A DNA stretch of 64,000 nt. It comes from Erwinia typographi. GTDB lineage: Bacteria > Pseudomonadota > Gammaproteobacteria > Enterobacterales > Enterobacteriaceae. The position numbers and the translations under genes are program-made. The stretch is taken from NCBI RefSeq assembly GCF_000773975.1, contig NZ_JRUQ01000019.1, positions 186,001-250,000 of the forward strand, written 5' to 3'. Shown here piece after piece: positions 44,900 through 57,407 of the stretch (its first letter is position 1; each line of letters begins with the position of its first letter). Below the pieces are notes generated by a model, which was given only the letters and a program-made list of their open reading frames with translations, did not search any database and was not told the DNA's origin.

Positions 44900-45591
44900 G
44901 TAATGTCCTTTAGTCTTCGGGTCGAGCTGGCAATCATCGTCAGTGCCGCCTGCTCAGCCTCATCAGGTTTCTGATGGCGAATCGCGTTAAACAGCGTTTT
45001 ATGCTCGAGCAACGTATTCGGCATGTTGTCGCTGTCCGGCATGTAGGTTCGCTCGAAGACCGCCCGCTGTAGCGAACTGATGGCTACGCTGAGCTGCTGA
45101 AGAACCGGGTTATGCACGGATTCCAGCACGGCTTCGTGATAGCGAATATCGGCCTGATTGAACGCCGCACGGTCATGGTGGTGGGTCACCATATCGTTGA
45201 GCGCCGCTTCAATTTTGGCTAAATCGCTTGAGGTGGCGCGTTCCGCCGACCAGCGAGCGATTTGCGGCTCAACCAGATTTCGCACTTCGCTCATGGCCGC
45301 AATCAGCCGCGGGTCCCGATCGTGCTTAAGCGACCACTGCAGCACGTCGCTGTCGAGGAAGTTCCACTGGCTGCGCTGGGTGACAAAAGCCCCCCGGTAA
45401 CGCTTCATCTCTACCAGCCGCTTTGCCATCAACGATCGAAACACTTCACGGATAATATTGCGCGAGGTGCTGAACCGTTCGCAAAGCTCGGCTTCTGCCG
45501 GTAAGGAGGCGCCGGGCAGGTAGTTTCCCGACACAATGTCTTCACCTAAGGTCAGAATGATACGGTCCGTTTTGCTGAGATCGTCTTTCAT
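44896..45591 (-). CDS. dgoR: GntR-family repressor of the galactonate operon
   Basis: FadR-subfamily repressor of 231 residues. The winged helix (residues about 8-75, with SLPAEAELCERFSTSRNIIREVFRSLMAKR) is followed by an all-helical FCD effector domain (residues about 95-225) with the metal-ligand pattern in DIRYHEAVLESVHN. It is nearly collinear with E. coli DgoR, whose effector is D-galactonate. It heads dgoRKAD and probably represses it through the paired TTGTAGTACAA-type sites upstream. Confidence 0.95.
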   Translation of the reverse strand: MKDDLSKTDRIILTLGEDIVSGNYLPGASLPAEAELCERFSTSRNIIREVFRSLMAKRLVEMKRYRGAFVTQRSQWNFLDSDVLQWSLKHDRDPRLIAAMSEVRNLVEPQIARWSAERATSSDLAKIEAALNDMVTHHHDRAAFNQADIRYHEAVLESVHNPVLQQLSVAISSLQRAVFERTYMPDSDNMPNTLLEHKTLFNAIRHQKPDEAEQAALTMIASSTRRLKDIT

Positions 45592-45690
45592 GGTATTCCG
45601 TGCAGTTGAGTAAGAGTCCCTGGCACTGTACCGCCGTCAGCCACACATTTGCACGACTAAAGCTGGTGAGGAGTGGATAACGATGGGTTA

Positions 45691-45722
45691 TTGTAGTACC
45701 TATATACAATGTTGTACTACAA
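45691..45722. promoter_or_regulatory. Paired DgoR-type operators
   Basis: TTGTAGTACCT (45691-45701) and TTGTACTACAA (45712-45722) match the TTGTAGTACAA type of site I recall for DgoR, the second as its exact reverse complement. Their centres are 21 bases apart, two helical turns, about 100-130 bases upstream of dgoR. Confidence 0.7.
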
Positions 45723-45865
45723 TACAGATCACAAAACAGACAAACCCTGACTGAAAAAGGGAATGAATCAGCTATCGTAAGCTGCGGGAGAGATGAACTG
45801 GTTTCCAGGCTGAAACTGAGGTGACGGAAAATCTGGGGTTCCGACGTAGAACCCCATACAGGCTC

Positions 45866-46939
45866 CTAATTTTTAAGCTTCCAGGCATCTTGCCAGTTAC
45901 TGCCTACCCCCGGTTCAAACTGGTTTGATGAACGGCTCCATTGAACACAAAATCCACTATAGGGGAAGGGTTTGCATTCATATAACTTCCCGTCCCTGGG
46001 CTGTAAAATAACGGTACCGGCTTTATATGTTCGAAGATTTTCAGGAAAAGAATGATCATATTTTTCTGGTAAATCTTTCAATTCAGATAAGAAAAGCGCC
46101 TCAGGATAAACAGATTTTATCCAGTCTTTATACTTTGACACACGAGCGCCGGTTGAGTAGGAGCCGCCATGGCCATTAGTCGTCGCTATGATGACGTTTC
46201 TGGAATTTTTCTTCTGCCACCATGATGAGCCACTATCCCCGGGAGCAACTCTGGCCCAGAATTCAGAAGGGCCGACAGGGGAATATGACGCACCTATCCC
46301 ATAATCAAGTTCGAAAATAGAATCTATTTTACTCTGACCGAATAATCTTCTGTCACCTTTTTCAGGCCAATAACTACCATGCTGATTTAAACCAACGCCC
46401 CAGGTTCCGTAACCAACGTAAGTTACCGTTTCATTCATTTCATCTGACGAATCGTTTAAAACAGGTTTTACTACAGGCTTACCGTTGGCATCAGTTAATA
46501 CTGCTCTGAAGGGTAATTTTAATATAGCTATATCCGTTGATGCGCCTCCCATGCCTGCGGGTCTGTTTATTCTTTCTTTAGGTACAAATGAGGTACCTTC
46601 ACCATCAGCAATGACTTTGTTGTTCCAGGAGGTGAACGATGATTTTGTTGAAGTTTTTGTATTGGCATAGTCAACACAATGAGCCGCTGTAAGAATATAA
46701 CTCCATTTATTTTTATCATCATTCCCGATCCATGTTGCAGTACAGCCAGGGATCGCACCCACAGAGAGATATTCTTTAGCGTAGCTCAACTCACGCAGTT
46801 TCTCATTTTTATTTTTAAGTCCCTGACGTACATCCGTGATGTCACCACCATTTTCTTTAAAGGTATGCTCGTCAATCAAAATAGCCTGAGACAATGGGGT
46901 TGATAAAATAAATGGAATAATTATCGTCAGCTTGTTCAT
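45866..46939 (-). CDS. Secreted trypsin-like serine protease with C-terminal chitin-binding-like domain
   Basis: Predicted secreted protein of 357 residues. A signal peptide (residues 1-19, cleavage after SQA) is followed by an S1-type protease domain with an intact triad: His87 in LTAAHC, Asp136 in TDIAILKL and Ser236 in PGDSGSSWW. Cys66 and Cys88 fit the conserved disulfide around the His loop. The last 55 residues (AGTVILQPRDGKLYECKPFPYSGFC...WQDAWKL) resemble the ChtBD3 carbohydrate-binding module. The gene is strongly AT-rich compared with dgoR and yidA, so it was probably acquired. The target is unknown; an extracellular host or insect protein is a guess. Confidence 0.82.
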   Translation of the reverse strand: MNKLTIIIPFILSTPLSQAILIDEHTFKENGGDITDVRQGLKNKNEKLRELSYAKEYLSVGAIPGCTATWIGNDDKNKWSYILTAAHCVDYANTKTSTKSSFTSWNNKVIADGEGTSFVPKERINRPAGMGGASTDIAILKLPFRAVLTDANGKPVVKPVLNDSSDEMNETVTYVGYGTWGVGLNQHGSYWPEKGDRRLFGQSKIDSIFELDYGIGASYSPVGPSEFWARVAPGDSGSSWWQKKNSRNVIIATTNGHGGSYSTGARVSKYKDWIKSVYPEALFLSELKDLPEKYDHSFPENLRTYKAGTVILQPRDGKLYECKPFPYSGFCVQWSRSSNQFEPGVGSNWQDAWKLKN

Positions 46940-47893
46940 AAAAAATCCTTTTGAAATAAATCAATAACAAACAAAAACACTATATTTAGCATTCTGACGC
47001 CATGGCCTAACGCGCAGTAACACTAGCCATTCCCTTACCACAACTCCATAAAAAACCAATTTATTAATTAAATTAATAAATATGAAAAAACTTAAATTAC
47101 TGACATTTGTCGTTGCTGTGTTTTTCTTTTTTAACAGTACGTTGAACCTTAGCAGATTTGCGCTACAAGGCATTATTGACGCGGAATTTCTGGCGTTCAG
47201 GCTCAATTTCAGATATTAAATAAATCCCCATGACCTTAGTGCATAAATAATTTCGTAAGGGTTGATATATTCTTTATTACGGATTAATAGTACCGGATGT
47301 CATGGAATGCGATCGCGGCAAGTTGAAACGGAGAATCAGCGCAATGGATCGCCTGGGGCTTAACGCTGTTGACACGATCGGTGTTGTTGATGGCCGTTGG
47401 GGGATTGCTATCCGGTTGCTGGAGAATCACCCGTCAGAAAAACGCCTCCCGTAAAGCGTATCTACGGTTAAAAATAAAAAAAGATGCAAACAATGAAAAT
47501 TTTCCAAATAAAATTCAATGTCATATCTAATCAGGACGAGGCTCAGGAAGAAAGGGGGGCGGCCTCCCCAGACAAACATTGACGATTCGTTTATGTTTCC
47601 TGGCGCAGAATGCTGTCGAAATTTCAAGCAGGTCTATATTTGCCGACGTTGCACATCCCATGATTTTATCGGTCGCAGCGAAACAGCTTAGCAAAAAACC
47701 TGAAACGCTCACCGTAATGATATTGCCACGGCAGCATCAATCCTGATAAAAAGAGAACAGAAACGTTTTTTACTGTATACACAGAGAACCATTACTGCGC
47801 GAACAACAGGAAAATAACGATTCTTTGGGGGATTAAGACATCTCTTTTTATTTACATGGCGGTGATTTTATATATCTTTTCTGACCAGAAATA
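46940..47893. other. AT-rich mosaic spacer between the two protease genes
   Basis: No convincing gene in 954 bases. It is mostly AT-rich with a GC-richer island at about 47300-47455. That island holds a 50-codon open frame (47302-47454, MECDRGKLKRR... to SEKRLP) without a ribosome binding site or recognised family; it may be the remnant of a longer gene. No inverted repeats or transposase motifs were recognised. The last 100 bases presumably carry the promoter of the lipoprotein protease gene. Confidence 0.45.
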
Positions 47894-48520
47894 ATGATGA
47901 AATATTGCGTATTTGTTTTTTTATTGTTACTGACCGGGTGTTCTGTAGGGAAATATGAATACAGTAATGAAGCCCGTGAAAAGGTCGACATGACCTTCAC
48001 CGGCATTCCCACCATTCTGGGCGCTGGCGCACTGGGTACAACCATCCCGCTGACAGAGGAATACAGTCTTACCGCCGCCCACGTTGCCAGATATTCGCTT
48101 TATCGTGTGAAATCAGAGCATCCGGAGTGTGACCTGGCAATTGTTTATCATAAAAATAAAATGCTGAAAGCACCTGTTTTTCGCAACGGTAATATCGGTG
48201 ACCGTGTTGACCTGTTCGGCTACAGCTTTATCTCTGCCATGCCCGTAAAATCAGAGGGAACCAACCTCACTAACACGCTATTTAAGAGCGAATGGAATAA
48301 AAATAACTGTGTGGTAGTTGCGTCAGATGCAGGAACGGTGAAAGGCATGTCCGGTGGTGCCGTCTATAACAACAGTGATGGCACAGTCGCGGGTGTGATA
48401 ATCGGTTACGCTGACAGAATTAAAGACGGGAAGAGCGGAAAGGTTAAATACAAAAACGTCTCAATTTATATTCCTTATGCCAGTTTTAAAGAATGGCTTA
48501 ATACAGAAGTCCAGAGATGA
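47894..48520 (+). CDS. Predicted lipoprotein with trypsin-like serine protease fold
   Basis: Protein of 208 residues. The signal peptide ends with lipobox LLTGC (Cys16). The mature part has a credible serine-protease triad in the right order and spacing: His63 in LTAAHVA, Asp80 in ECDLAIVY and Ser153 in GMSGGAVYN. The strand after Ser (GTVAGVIIGY) also fits. It is not similar in detail to the neighbouring 357-residue protease. The lipid anchor would hold it at the outer or inner membrane. AT-rich. Tandem ATGs at 47894 and 47897 both have weak ribosome binding sites. It occupies the position of yidX in E. coli but is unrelated to YidX. Confidence 0.75.
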   Translation: MMKYCVFVFLLLLTGCSVGKYEYSNEAREKVDMTFTGIPTILGAGALGTTIPLTEEYSLTAAHVARYSLYRVKSEHPECDLAIVYHKNKMLKAPVFRNGNIGDRVDLFGYSFISAMPVKSEGTNLTNTLFKSEWNKNNCVVVASDAGTVKGMSGGAVYNNSDGTVAGVIIGYADRIKDGKSGKVKYKNVSIYIPYASFKEWLNTEVQR

Positions 48521-48734
48521 TATTACACATGGACACTTACAACAGAGTACCCATAAACGTGCATTGAAAACCGAAAAAAACATCAGAATGATGTATTCAT
48601 CGGACGTATTTTGGTCACTCCAGTGCGGCACTGCCAGTTGCGGGATTGCCCTCAGCCCGCTGCCAGGCTTTAAATAAAACAAAAGGTGACTTCATAGCGA
48701 ACTTTGCAACGGTGTCGCAGGTATTGGGAAGGTT

Positions 48735-48762
48735 AAAACGCCCCGGCAGTGCGGGACGTTTT
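48735..48762 (-). terminator. Terminator downstream of yidA
   Basis: AAAACG(T)CCC / GGGGCGTTTT arms on the minus strand enclose GCACTGCC, directly after the yidA stop. The U-tract is short but contained in the stem end. Confidence 0.6.
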
Positions 48763-48770
48763 AACAGACG

Positions 48771-49580
48771 CTAGCGGGTAAATTTCTCAATGGCGTACGC
48801 CACACCGTCTTCCATATTGGTTTTGGTGACAAACTGGGCGGCAGCCTTCACCGACTCAATGCCATTCCCCATCGCCACGCCGGTCCCGGCGAACTGTAGC
48901 ATCGCCAGGTCGTTTTCCTGGTCGCCAATTGCCATCACCTCATCACGGGACAACCCCAGGCGTTCGGCCAGCGCTTTGACCCCGGCACCTTTATTTACCT
49001 GCTTATTAAGAATTTCCAGGTAGTAAGGCGAGCTTTTCATGATGGTCGCACGTTCGTGAGCGGCCTGCGGCAGGCGCGCAATTGCCTCGTCCAGCACTTC
49101 CGGTGGATCGATCATCATTACCTTTGGAAAGGTCAGCGATCGGTCCATCTCTTCCACCGCGCGGTAATGCAGCGGTATCCCGGTAAGAAAAGCTTCGTGA
49201 ACGGTATAGGCACTGATGTCTTGATTTGGCGTAAACAGCTGGGATTTCGTCAGCGCCTGGAAATGAACGCCAAGCTCGCGCGCCAGCTTTTCAAAATAGA
49301 GAAAATCGTCAAATGTCAGCGTGACTTCAGCCACACAGTCGCCGGTAGCCGCCTGCTGAACCAGCGCGCCATTGTTGGTAATGCAATATTGTCCTTCCTG
49401 CTGGAGATCCAACTCCATCAGATAGCGCTGTACGCCGACAAAAGGGCGACCGGTCGCCAGCACAATAGCCACGCCTTTGTCGCGGGCGGCCTTAATGGCC
49501 TTTTTTACCCCGGGAGTCACTTCATGCTGCGGGTTAAGCAGGGTGCCGTCCATATCAATTGCAATCAGTTTTATTGCCAT
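48771..49580 (-). CDS. yidA: Sugar phosphatase YidA (HAD family, Cof type)
   Basis: Cytoplasmic phosphatase of 269 residues acting on sugar and other small phosphates. HAD motif I is DMDGTLLNP with the nucleophile Asp9, motif II is the LATGRP Thr, motif III is the Lys in NKGAGVKAL, and motif IV is GDQENDLAML. The C2B cap lies at about 85-190. It matches E. coli YidA (270 residues) closely. In E. coli it is followed by yidB and gyrB; here a LuxR-type gene occupies the yidB place. Confidence 0.95.
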   Translation of the reverse strand: MAIKLIAIDMDGTLLNPQHEVTPGVKKAIKAARDKGVAIVLATGRPFVGVQRYLMELDLQQEGQYCITNNGALVQQAATGDCVAEVTLTFDDFLYFEKLARELGVHFQALTKSQLFTPNQDISAYTVHEAFLTGIPLHYRAVEEMDRSLTFPKVMMIDPPEVLDEAIARLPQAAHERATIMKSSPYYLEILNKQVNKGAGVKALAERLGLSRDEVMAIGDQENDLAMLQFAGTGVAMGNGIESVKAAAQFVTKTNMEDGVAYAIEKFTR

Positions 49581-49774
49581 AACGTCCTCGTCAGCTAACG
49601 GTTTGTTCTTATGCTAGCGCGATTCAGCTCACATTGACCAGCCCGGTTAAGGATATACGGCGGTTAAACGCAGCCAGAACTAAAGTCACTTTAGCTAAAT
49701 CTGGACGTATTCTGTGTGTGACTTTTGAGCAACTGTGAGAAAATAACCCTGCATGACATTCACGGAGGAAGCGA

Positions 49775-50389
49775 ATGAATATTGTCATTGTCAGCAAAGA
49801 CAGCTTTTTTGTCTCAGGCACTATCGGTTTGATTAATGAAGTCTGGCTGCCCACGATTACAGGCAACCCGGTGTTTCTGGTCACGGAAGAGAACAAGGCG
49901 TTACTCACGCCGGATATCGTTATCACCGACGTCTACCAGACTGGTTCAGTGAAAGCGCATTCCCTTCCCGCAGGCCAGGACGCGAAAGGGGAAGATAAGC
50001 CAACGGAACGTTACGTTTCGATCTTTCTGGCCGCACAGTGCCATGTCGGCGACGGTTCCTGCCATCAACATCTGCTTCAGATAAAAAAAAGCGACGCTGC
50101 GCAGTGGTTGCTACAGCTGTTCAAACGTAAAAACTCTTCCGGCTACGCCATGAAAAGTCTGCTCACCCCGCAGAACTGCAAGCCTCAGGATGCCATCATT
50201 CTCAGCAGACAGCAGGAGATGGTGGTCAAATACACGCGCATGGGCCTGTCACTGACCGATATTTCGCGAGTCACCAGCCTGAGCGTGAAAACCATCAGCA
50301 CCCACAAACGGGCGGTAATGCGTAAGCTCGGCATGAAAAATAACAATGATTTTTACCGCTATGCGTTAATGGGGTTTGAGCAGCAATGA
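49775..50389 (+). CDS. Orphan LuxR/FixJ-type transcriptional regulator
   Basis: DNA-binding protein of 204 residues. The C-terminal LuxR helix-turn-helix is clear (residues about 140-200: LSRQQEMVVKYTRMGLSLTDISRVTSLSVKTISTHKRAVMRKLG). The N-terminal 120 residues hint at a receiver-like fold with a lone Asp52 (IVITDVYQ) but lack the usual acidic pair and Lys, so phosphorylation is doubtful. RcsA, BglJ and similar RcsB partners share this plan. GGAGG lies six bases upstream of the ATG. No sensor kinase is adjacent. Target genes are unknown. Confidence 0.78.
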   Translation: MNIVIVSKDSFFVSGTIGLINEVWLPTITGNPVFLVTEENKALLTPDIVITDVYQTGSVKAHSLPAGQDAKGEDKPTERYVSIFLAAQCHVGDGSCHQHLLQIKKSDAAQWLLQLFKRKNSSGYAMKSLLTPQNCKPQDAIILSRQQEMVVKYTRMGLSLTDISRVTSLSVKTISTHKRAVMRKLGMKNNNDFYRYALMGFEQQ

Positions 50390-50402
50390 GTAAAAGCGCC
50401 AT

Positions 50403-50434
50403 AAAAAAAGGCAGATCCTCAGACCTGCCTTTCT
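50403..50434. terminator. Bidirectional terminator between the LuxR-type gene and gyrB
   Basis: AAAGGCAG and CTGCCTTT arms enclose ATCCTCAGAC, with an A-run on the left and a T-rich right flank. It serves both converging genes. Confidence 0.8.
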
Positions 50435-50452
50435 GTTCAGCAAAGCGCGCTA

Positions 50453-53964
<3,512 letters not shown>

Positions 53965-54150
53965 GAGTAGGTGATCCGGTACGATATCATAAATGCTGCT
54001 GCGATCCGTAAACGTGGCAAATCAGGACCAGAGCGTTAGCGGCGTGACCAGTCTGACTGCGGCCAGCGCGCAAAACCGACGAGGACATAAAGTACCTGAG
54101 GATCTGCGCGCTCACCACGCCCAACATGGCAGGCAAGTTAGCCCGACAGA
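53965..54150. other. Spacer between dnaN and recF
   Basis: 186 bases without a gene. It includes three GATC sites and a GC-rich middle part. I see no convincing terminator or promoter hexamers in it. Confidence 0.5.
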
Positions 54151-55251
54151 TTATAACCGCATTGGCATCACGACATAGGCCGCGCTTTGGCTGGCGGCGT
54201 CTTCAATCTGCACGCTGGAAACGGAATCGGTCAGCAGCAGCCGGACATTCTCGCATTTCAGGGCGTTGAGCACGTCCAGCACGTAGCTGACGTTGAAGCC
54301 GATTTCCAGATCGGTGCCGCCATAGGTCACGTCGAGCATCTCTTCCGCTTCTTCCTGCTCAGGGTTATTCGCAGTGATTTTCAGCTGATTTTCGCTGACA
54401 TAGAGGCGAACGCCACGGAACTTCTCGTTTGAGAGGATGGCCGCGCGGGCGAAGGCCTGCTTGAGAATGTCACAGCCGGCATCCAGCGTTTTGTCAGGGT
54501 TCTTCGGCAATACGCGGCGATAATCAGGGAAACGACCGTCAACCAGCTTGGAAGTGAAGATAAAATCGCCAACGTGAGCGCGGATATTGTTGCTGCCAAT
54601 CTGTACCTGTAGCGGCGTGTCTCCGCCGTCCAGCAGACGAACCAGCTCAATCACCCCTTTACGCGGCACGATCACCGAATGACTCGGCAGCGACTGGCCT
54701 ACCGGCATTGAGCATACGGCAAGGCGGTGACCGTCGGTGGCTACCGTACGCAGCTCTTCCCCTTCGGTTTCAAACAGCATACCGTTCAGATAATAACGAA
54801 CGTCCTGATGCGCCATAGAGAACTGCGTGGCTTCGATCAGCCGCTTCATCGTTGCCTGCGGCAGGGTGAACTCTACCTCGCTCTGCCAGTCGTCCAGGTT
54901 CGGGAAGTCGCTGGCCGGCAGCGTAGAGAGCGAAAAACGGCTGCGGCCTGACCGCACCAGCATTCTGTCGCCATCCAGCATCACGGTAATTTCTGCGCCT
55001 TCAGGCAGGCCACGGCAGATATCAAAAAACTTACGCGCCGGCACGGTCGTGGCGCCCGGCTCGTGATCCTGTGTCAGCGCGACACGGGCCACCATTTCCA
55101 TTTCAAGATCGGTGCCGGTCAGCAGCAGACTGCCTTCATTCACCTGTAAAAGCAGGTTGCCGAGGATCGGTAACGTCGGCCGTCCCCCCAGGGGGCTGCT
55201 GACCTGCTGTAAGGGCTTGAGTAAATGCTCGCGTTCTACAATAAATTTCAT
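54151..55251 (-). CDS. dnaN: DNA polymerase III sliding clamp (beta subunit)
   Basis: Ring-forming processivity clamp of 366 residues with three similar domains. It matches E. coli DnaN almost throughout: PLGGRPTLPILGNLLLQV, GTDLEMEMVARV, ATDGHRLAVCSMP, FPDYRRVLPKNPDKT and the C-terminal AAYVVMPMRL that lines the partner-binding pocket. It starts four bases after the dnaA stop, so they are cotranscribed. Confidence 0.98.
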   Translation of the reverse strand: MKFIVEREHLLKPLQQVSSPLGGRPTLPILGNLLLQVNEGSLLLTGTDLEMEMVARVALTQDHEPGATTVPARKFFDICRGLPEGAEITVMLDGDRMLVRSGRSRFSLSTLPASDFPNLDDWQSEVEFTLPQATMKRLIEATQFSMAHQDVRYYLNGMLFETEGEELRTVATDGHRLAVCSMPVGQSLPSHSVIVPRKGVIELVRLLDGGDTPLQVQIGSNNIRAHVGDFIFTSKLVDGRFPDYRRVLPKNPDKTLDAGCDILKQAFARAAILSNEKFRGVRLYVSENQLKITANNPEQEEAEEMLDVTYGGTDLEIGFNVSYVLDVLNALKCENVRLLLTDSVSSVQIEDAASQSAAYVVMPMRL

Positions 55252-55255
55252 AGCG

Positions 55256-56647
55256 TCAGGAAGATAATGTTCTGATTAGATTTGAGAAATCTTCTTTAAT
55301 ATCGTGACTTTCTTCACGCAGCTGTTCGATTTTACGACAGGCATGCAGCACCGTAGTATGGTCACGACCCCCGAAAGCATCACCGATTTCCGGCAAACTG
55401 TGGTTGGTCAACTCTTTAGCCATCGCCATTGCCATCTGACGCGGGCGGGCCACCGAGCGGGAGCGCCGCTTGGAAAGGAGATCGGCCACTTTGATTTTAT
55501 AATACTCTGCCACCGTTTTCTGGATGTTGTCGATGGTAACCAATTTCTCCTGAAGCGCCAGCAGATCGCGCAGGGCTTCCCGCACAAAATCAATGGTGAT
55601 CGCCCGACCGGTGAAATTGGCGTTGGCAATGACGCGGTTCAGCGCGCCTTCCAGCTCACGCACGTTAGACCGTAATCGTTTGGCGATGAAGAAAGCCACC
55701 TCGCCCGGCAGGCGGATGTCGTTCTCATCGGCCTTTTTCATCAGGATCGCTACGCGGGTTTCCAGCTCCGGCGGCTCGATCGCCACCGTCAGCCCCCAGC
55801 CAAAGCGTGATTTCAGGCGATCTTCCACGCCGTTGATCTCTTTCGGATAGCGATCCGAGGTCAGGATGATCTGCTGATTGCCTTCCAGCAGCGCATTAAA
55901 AGTGTGGAAAAATTCTTCCTGAGAACGTTCTTTATTGGCAAAGAACTGAATGTCATCGATGAGCAGCGCGTCCACCGAGCGATAGTAGCGTTTAAACTCT
56001 TCAATCGCGTTATTTTGCAGCGCCTTGACCATGTCCTGCACAAAGCGTTCAGAATGCATATAGACCACTTTGGCATTCGGTTTGCGCGCCATAATCCCGT
56101 TGCCTACCGCATGTAACAGGTGCGTTTTCCCAAGACCCGTGCCGCCATATAGGAATAAGGGATTGTAGGCGCCGCCAGGATTATCCGCGACCTGGCGGGC
56201 GGCCGCGCGGGCCAGCTGGTTTGATTTACCTTCAACAAAGTTATCAAAGTTGTGCTTGGTGTTGACGTTTGAGCGGTAAGACAGCTCTGCCGGCGCCGGC
56301 ATGTTGTCCCAGCTGGGTCGCGAAGGCGCCGGGCGGGTTCCCTGTACTGGCACGCTGGCCTGCGCGCTGGCCATCACCGGCTGACTGATCTGCCGCGTAA
56401 TGGGCTTGCTGCCCACTTCAAAGCGCAGCAACGGCACGTCCGTACCGCAGAAATCATTCAGCAGCCCGTTAATATTGTTAAGGTATTTATCCCGAACCCA
56501 ATCGAGCACAAAACGGTTTGGTGCATACAAGGCCAACGTGTTGTCGTTTAATTCTGCCTGCAACGGGCGTATCCACATGCTGAATTCGGTGGCAGGTAGT
56601 TCATCCTGCAAACGGGCAAGACACTGTTGCCAAAGCGTTAGTGACAC
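55256..56647 (-). CDS. dnaA: Chromosomal replication initiator protein DnaA
   Basis: AAA+ initiator of 463 residues that unwinds oriC. Domain I (residues 1-85) starts [15 protein letters not shown] variable linker is followed by the ATPase core with Walker [10 protein letters not shown], Walker [10 protein letters not shown] and sensor Arg regions, then domain IV with the DnaA-box recognition signature [13 protein letters not shown]. The GTG at 56647 has GGAG six bases upstream and matches the GTG start in E. coli; an earlier in-frame GTG overlaps that site. Only the linker is noticeably diverged. Confidence 0.98.
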   Translation of the reverse strand: MSLTLWQQCLARLQDELPATEFSMWIRPLQAELNDNTLALYAPNRFVLDWVRDKYLNNINGLLNDFCGTDVPLLRFEVGSKPITRQISQPVMASAQASVPVQGTRPAPSRPSWDNMPAPAELSYRSNVNTKHNFDNFVEGKSNQLARAAARQVADNPGGAYNPLFLYGGTGLGKTHLLHAVGNGIMARKPNAKVVYMHSERFVQDMVKALQNNAIEEFKRYYRSVDALLIDDIQFFANKERSQEEFFHTFNALLEGNQQIILTSDRYPKEINGVEDRLKSRFGWGLTVAIEPPELETRVAILMKKADENDIRLPGEVAFFIAKRLRSNVRELEGALNRVIANANFTGRAITIDFVREALRDLLALQEKLVTIDNIQKTVAEYYKIKVADLLSKRRSRSVARPRQMAMAMAKELTNHSLPEIGDAFGGRDHTTVLHACRKIEQLREESHDIKEDFSNLIRTLSS

Positions 56648-56853
56648 GGCGGACTCCACTCGAAAAAATTCGATAAGAAAAAAGGCGCTGAAGCGATAAA
56701 TTCATCATTGTTGACGCATGCAGATGACGCACATACGAACCGCTGTCCACGGTTATCCCGTCCTCGATCGACCCGAAGGATCGCAAACGGAAGGGCGGAT
56801 CATAGCGTAAAGCGAAGCAGAGATCTTCACTTTCTACACAGTTTTGATCCAAT

Positions 56854-56862
56854 TTATCCACA
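56854..56862 (+). promoter_or_regulatory. DnaA box upstream of dnaA
   Basis: TTATCCACA is a perfect consensus DnaA box, placed for autoregulation of dnaA. A weaker TTCTACACA lies just before it. Confidence 0.85.
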
Positions 56863-57003
56863 GGCCATCGCTGCGGGGATACGTTAACGCGATCGCGCTC
56901 AAAAGGCATTCAGGATCGTCTGCATTCATTGAATTTTAAAGGTGGCGTCACGTTATTGTCGCAAACACGATGTAAGAGATCGCAAGAAGATCCTGCACGA
57001 TCC

Positions 57004-57031
57004 TTGCGCTTTACCCCAGACGCCGTATAAT
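57004..57031 (+). promoter_or_regulatory. rpmH promoter
   Basis: TTGCGC (57004-57009), a 16-base spacer and a perfect TATAAT (57026-57031), in the same context as the E. coli rpmH promoter. Confidence 0.85.
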
Positions 57032-57237
57032 TCCCGCCCCGGCGTGTTGCGCTCTGGCCCGTACCGGCTGGTTTAGCGGTCGAACGGGATATCCAGACGC
57101 GGCTTTTAACGCGAAGTAAATTGACTCCGGGCTGTACAATTATTACAATCCCGCCTCTTTATTAAAGACACACTGAGGCGTCGGTCGGTTTTCTGACCAC
57201 CAAAACGCGTCACCCAGTGAAAATTTTCCAAGTTTAG

Positions 57238-57390
<153 letters not shown>

Positions 57391-57407
57391 TAAAAGCTAA
57401 CCGCTGA

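Noticed and set aside
47302-47454. Small plus-strand gene in the protease spacer
   Set aside because: No ribosome binding site or recognised family; a vague similarity to UmuC C-termini was too weak to report.
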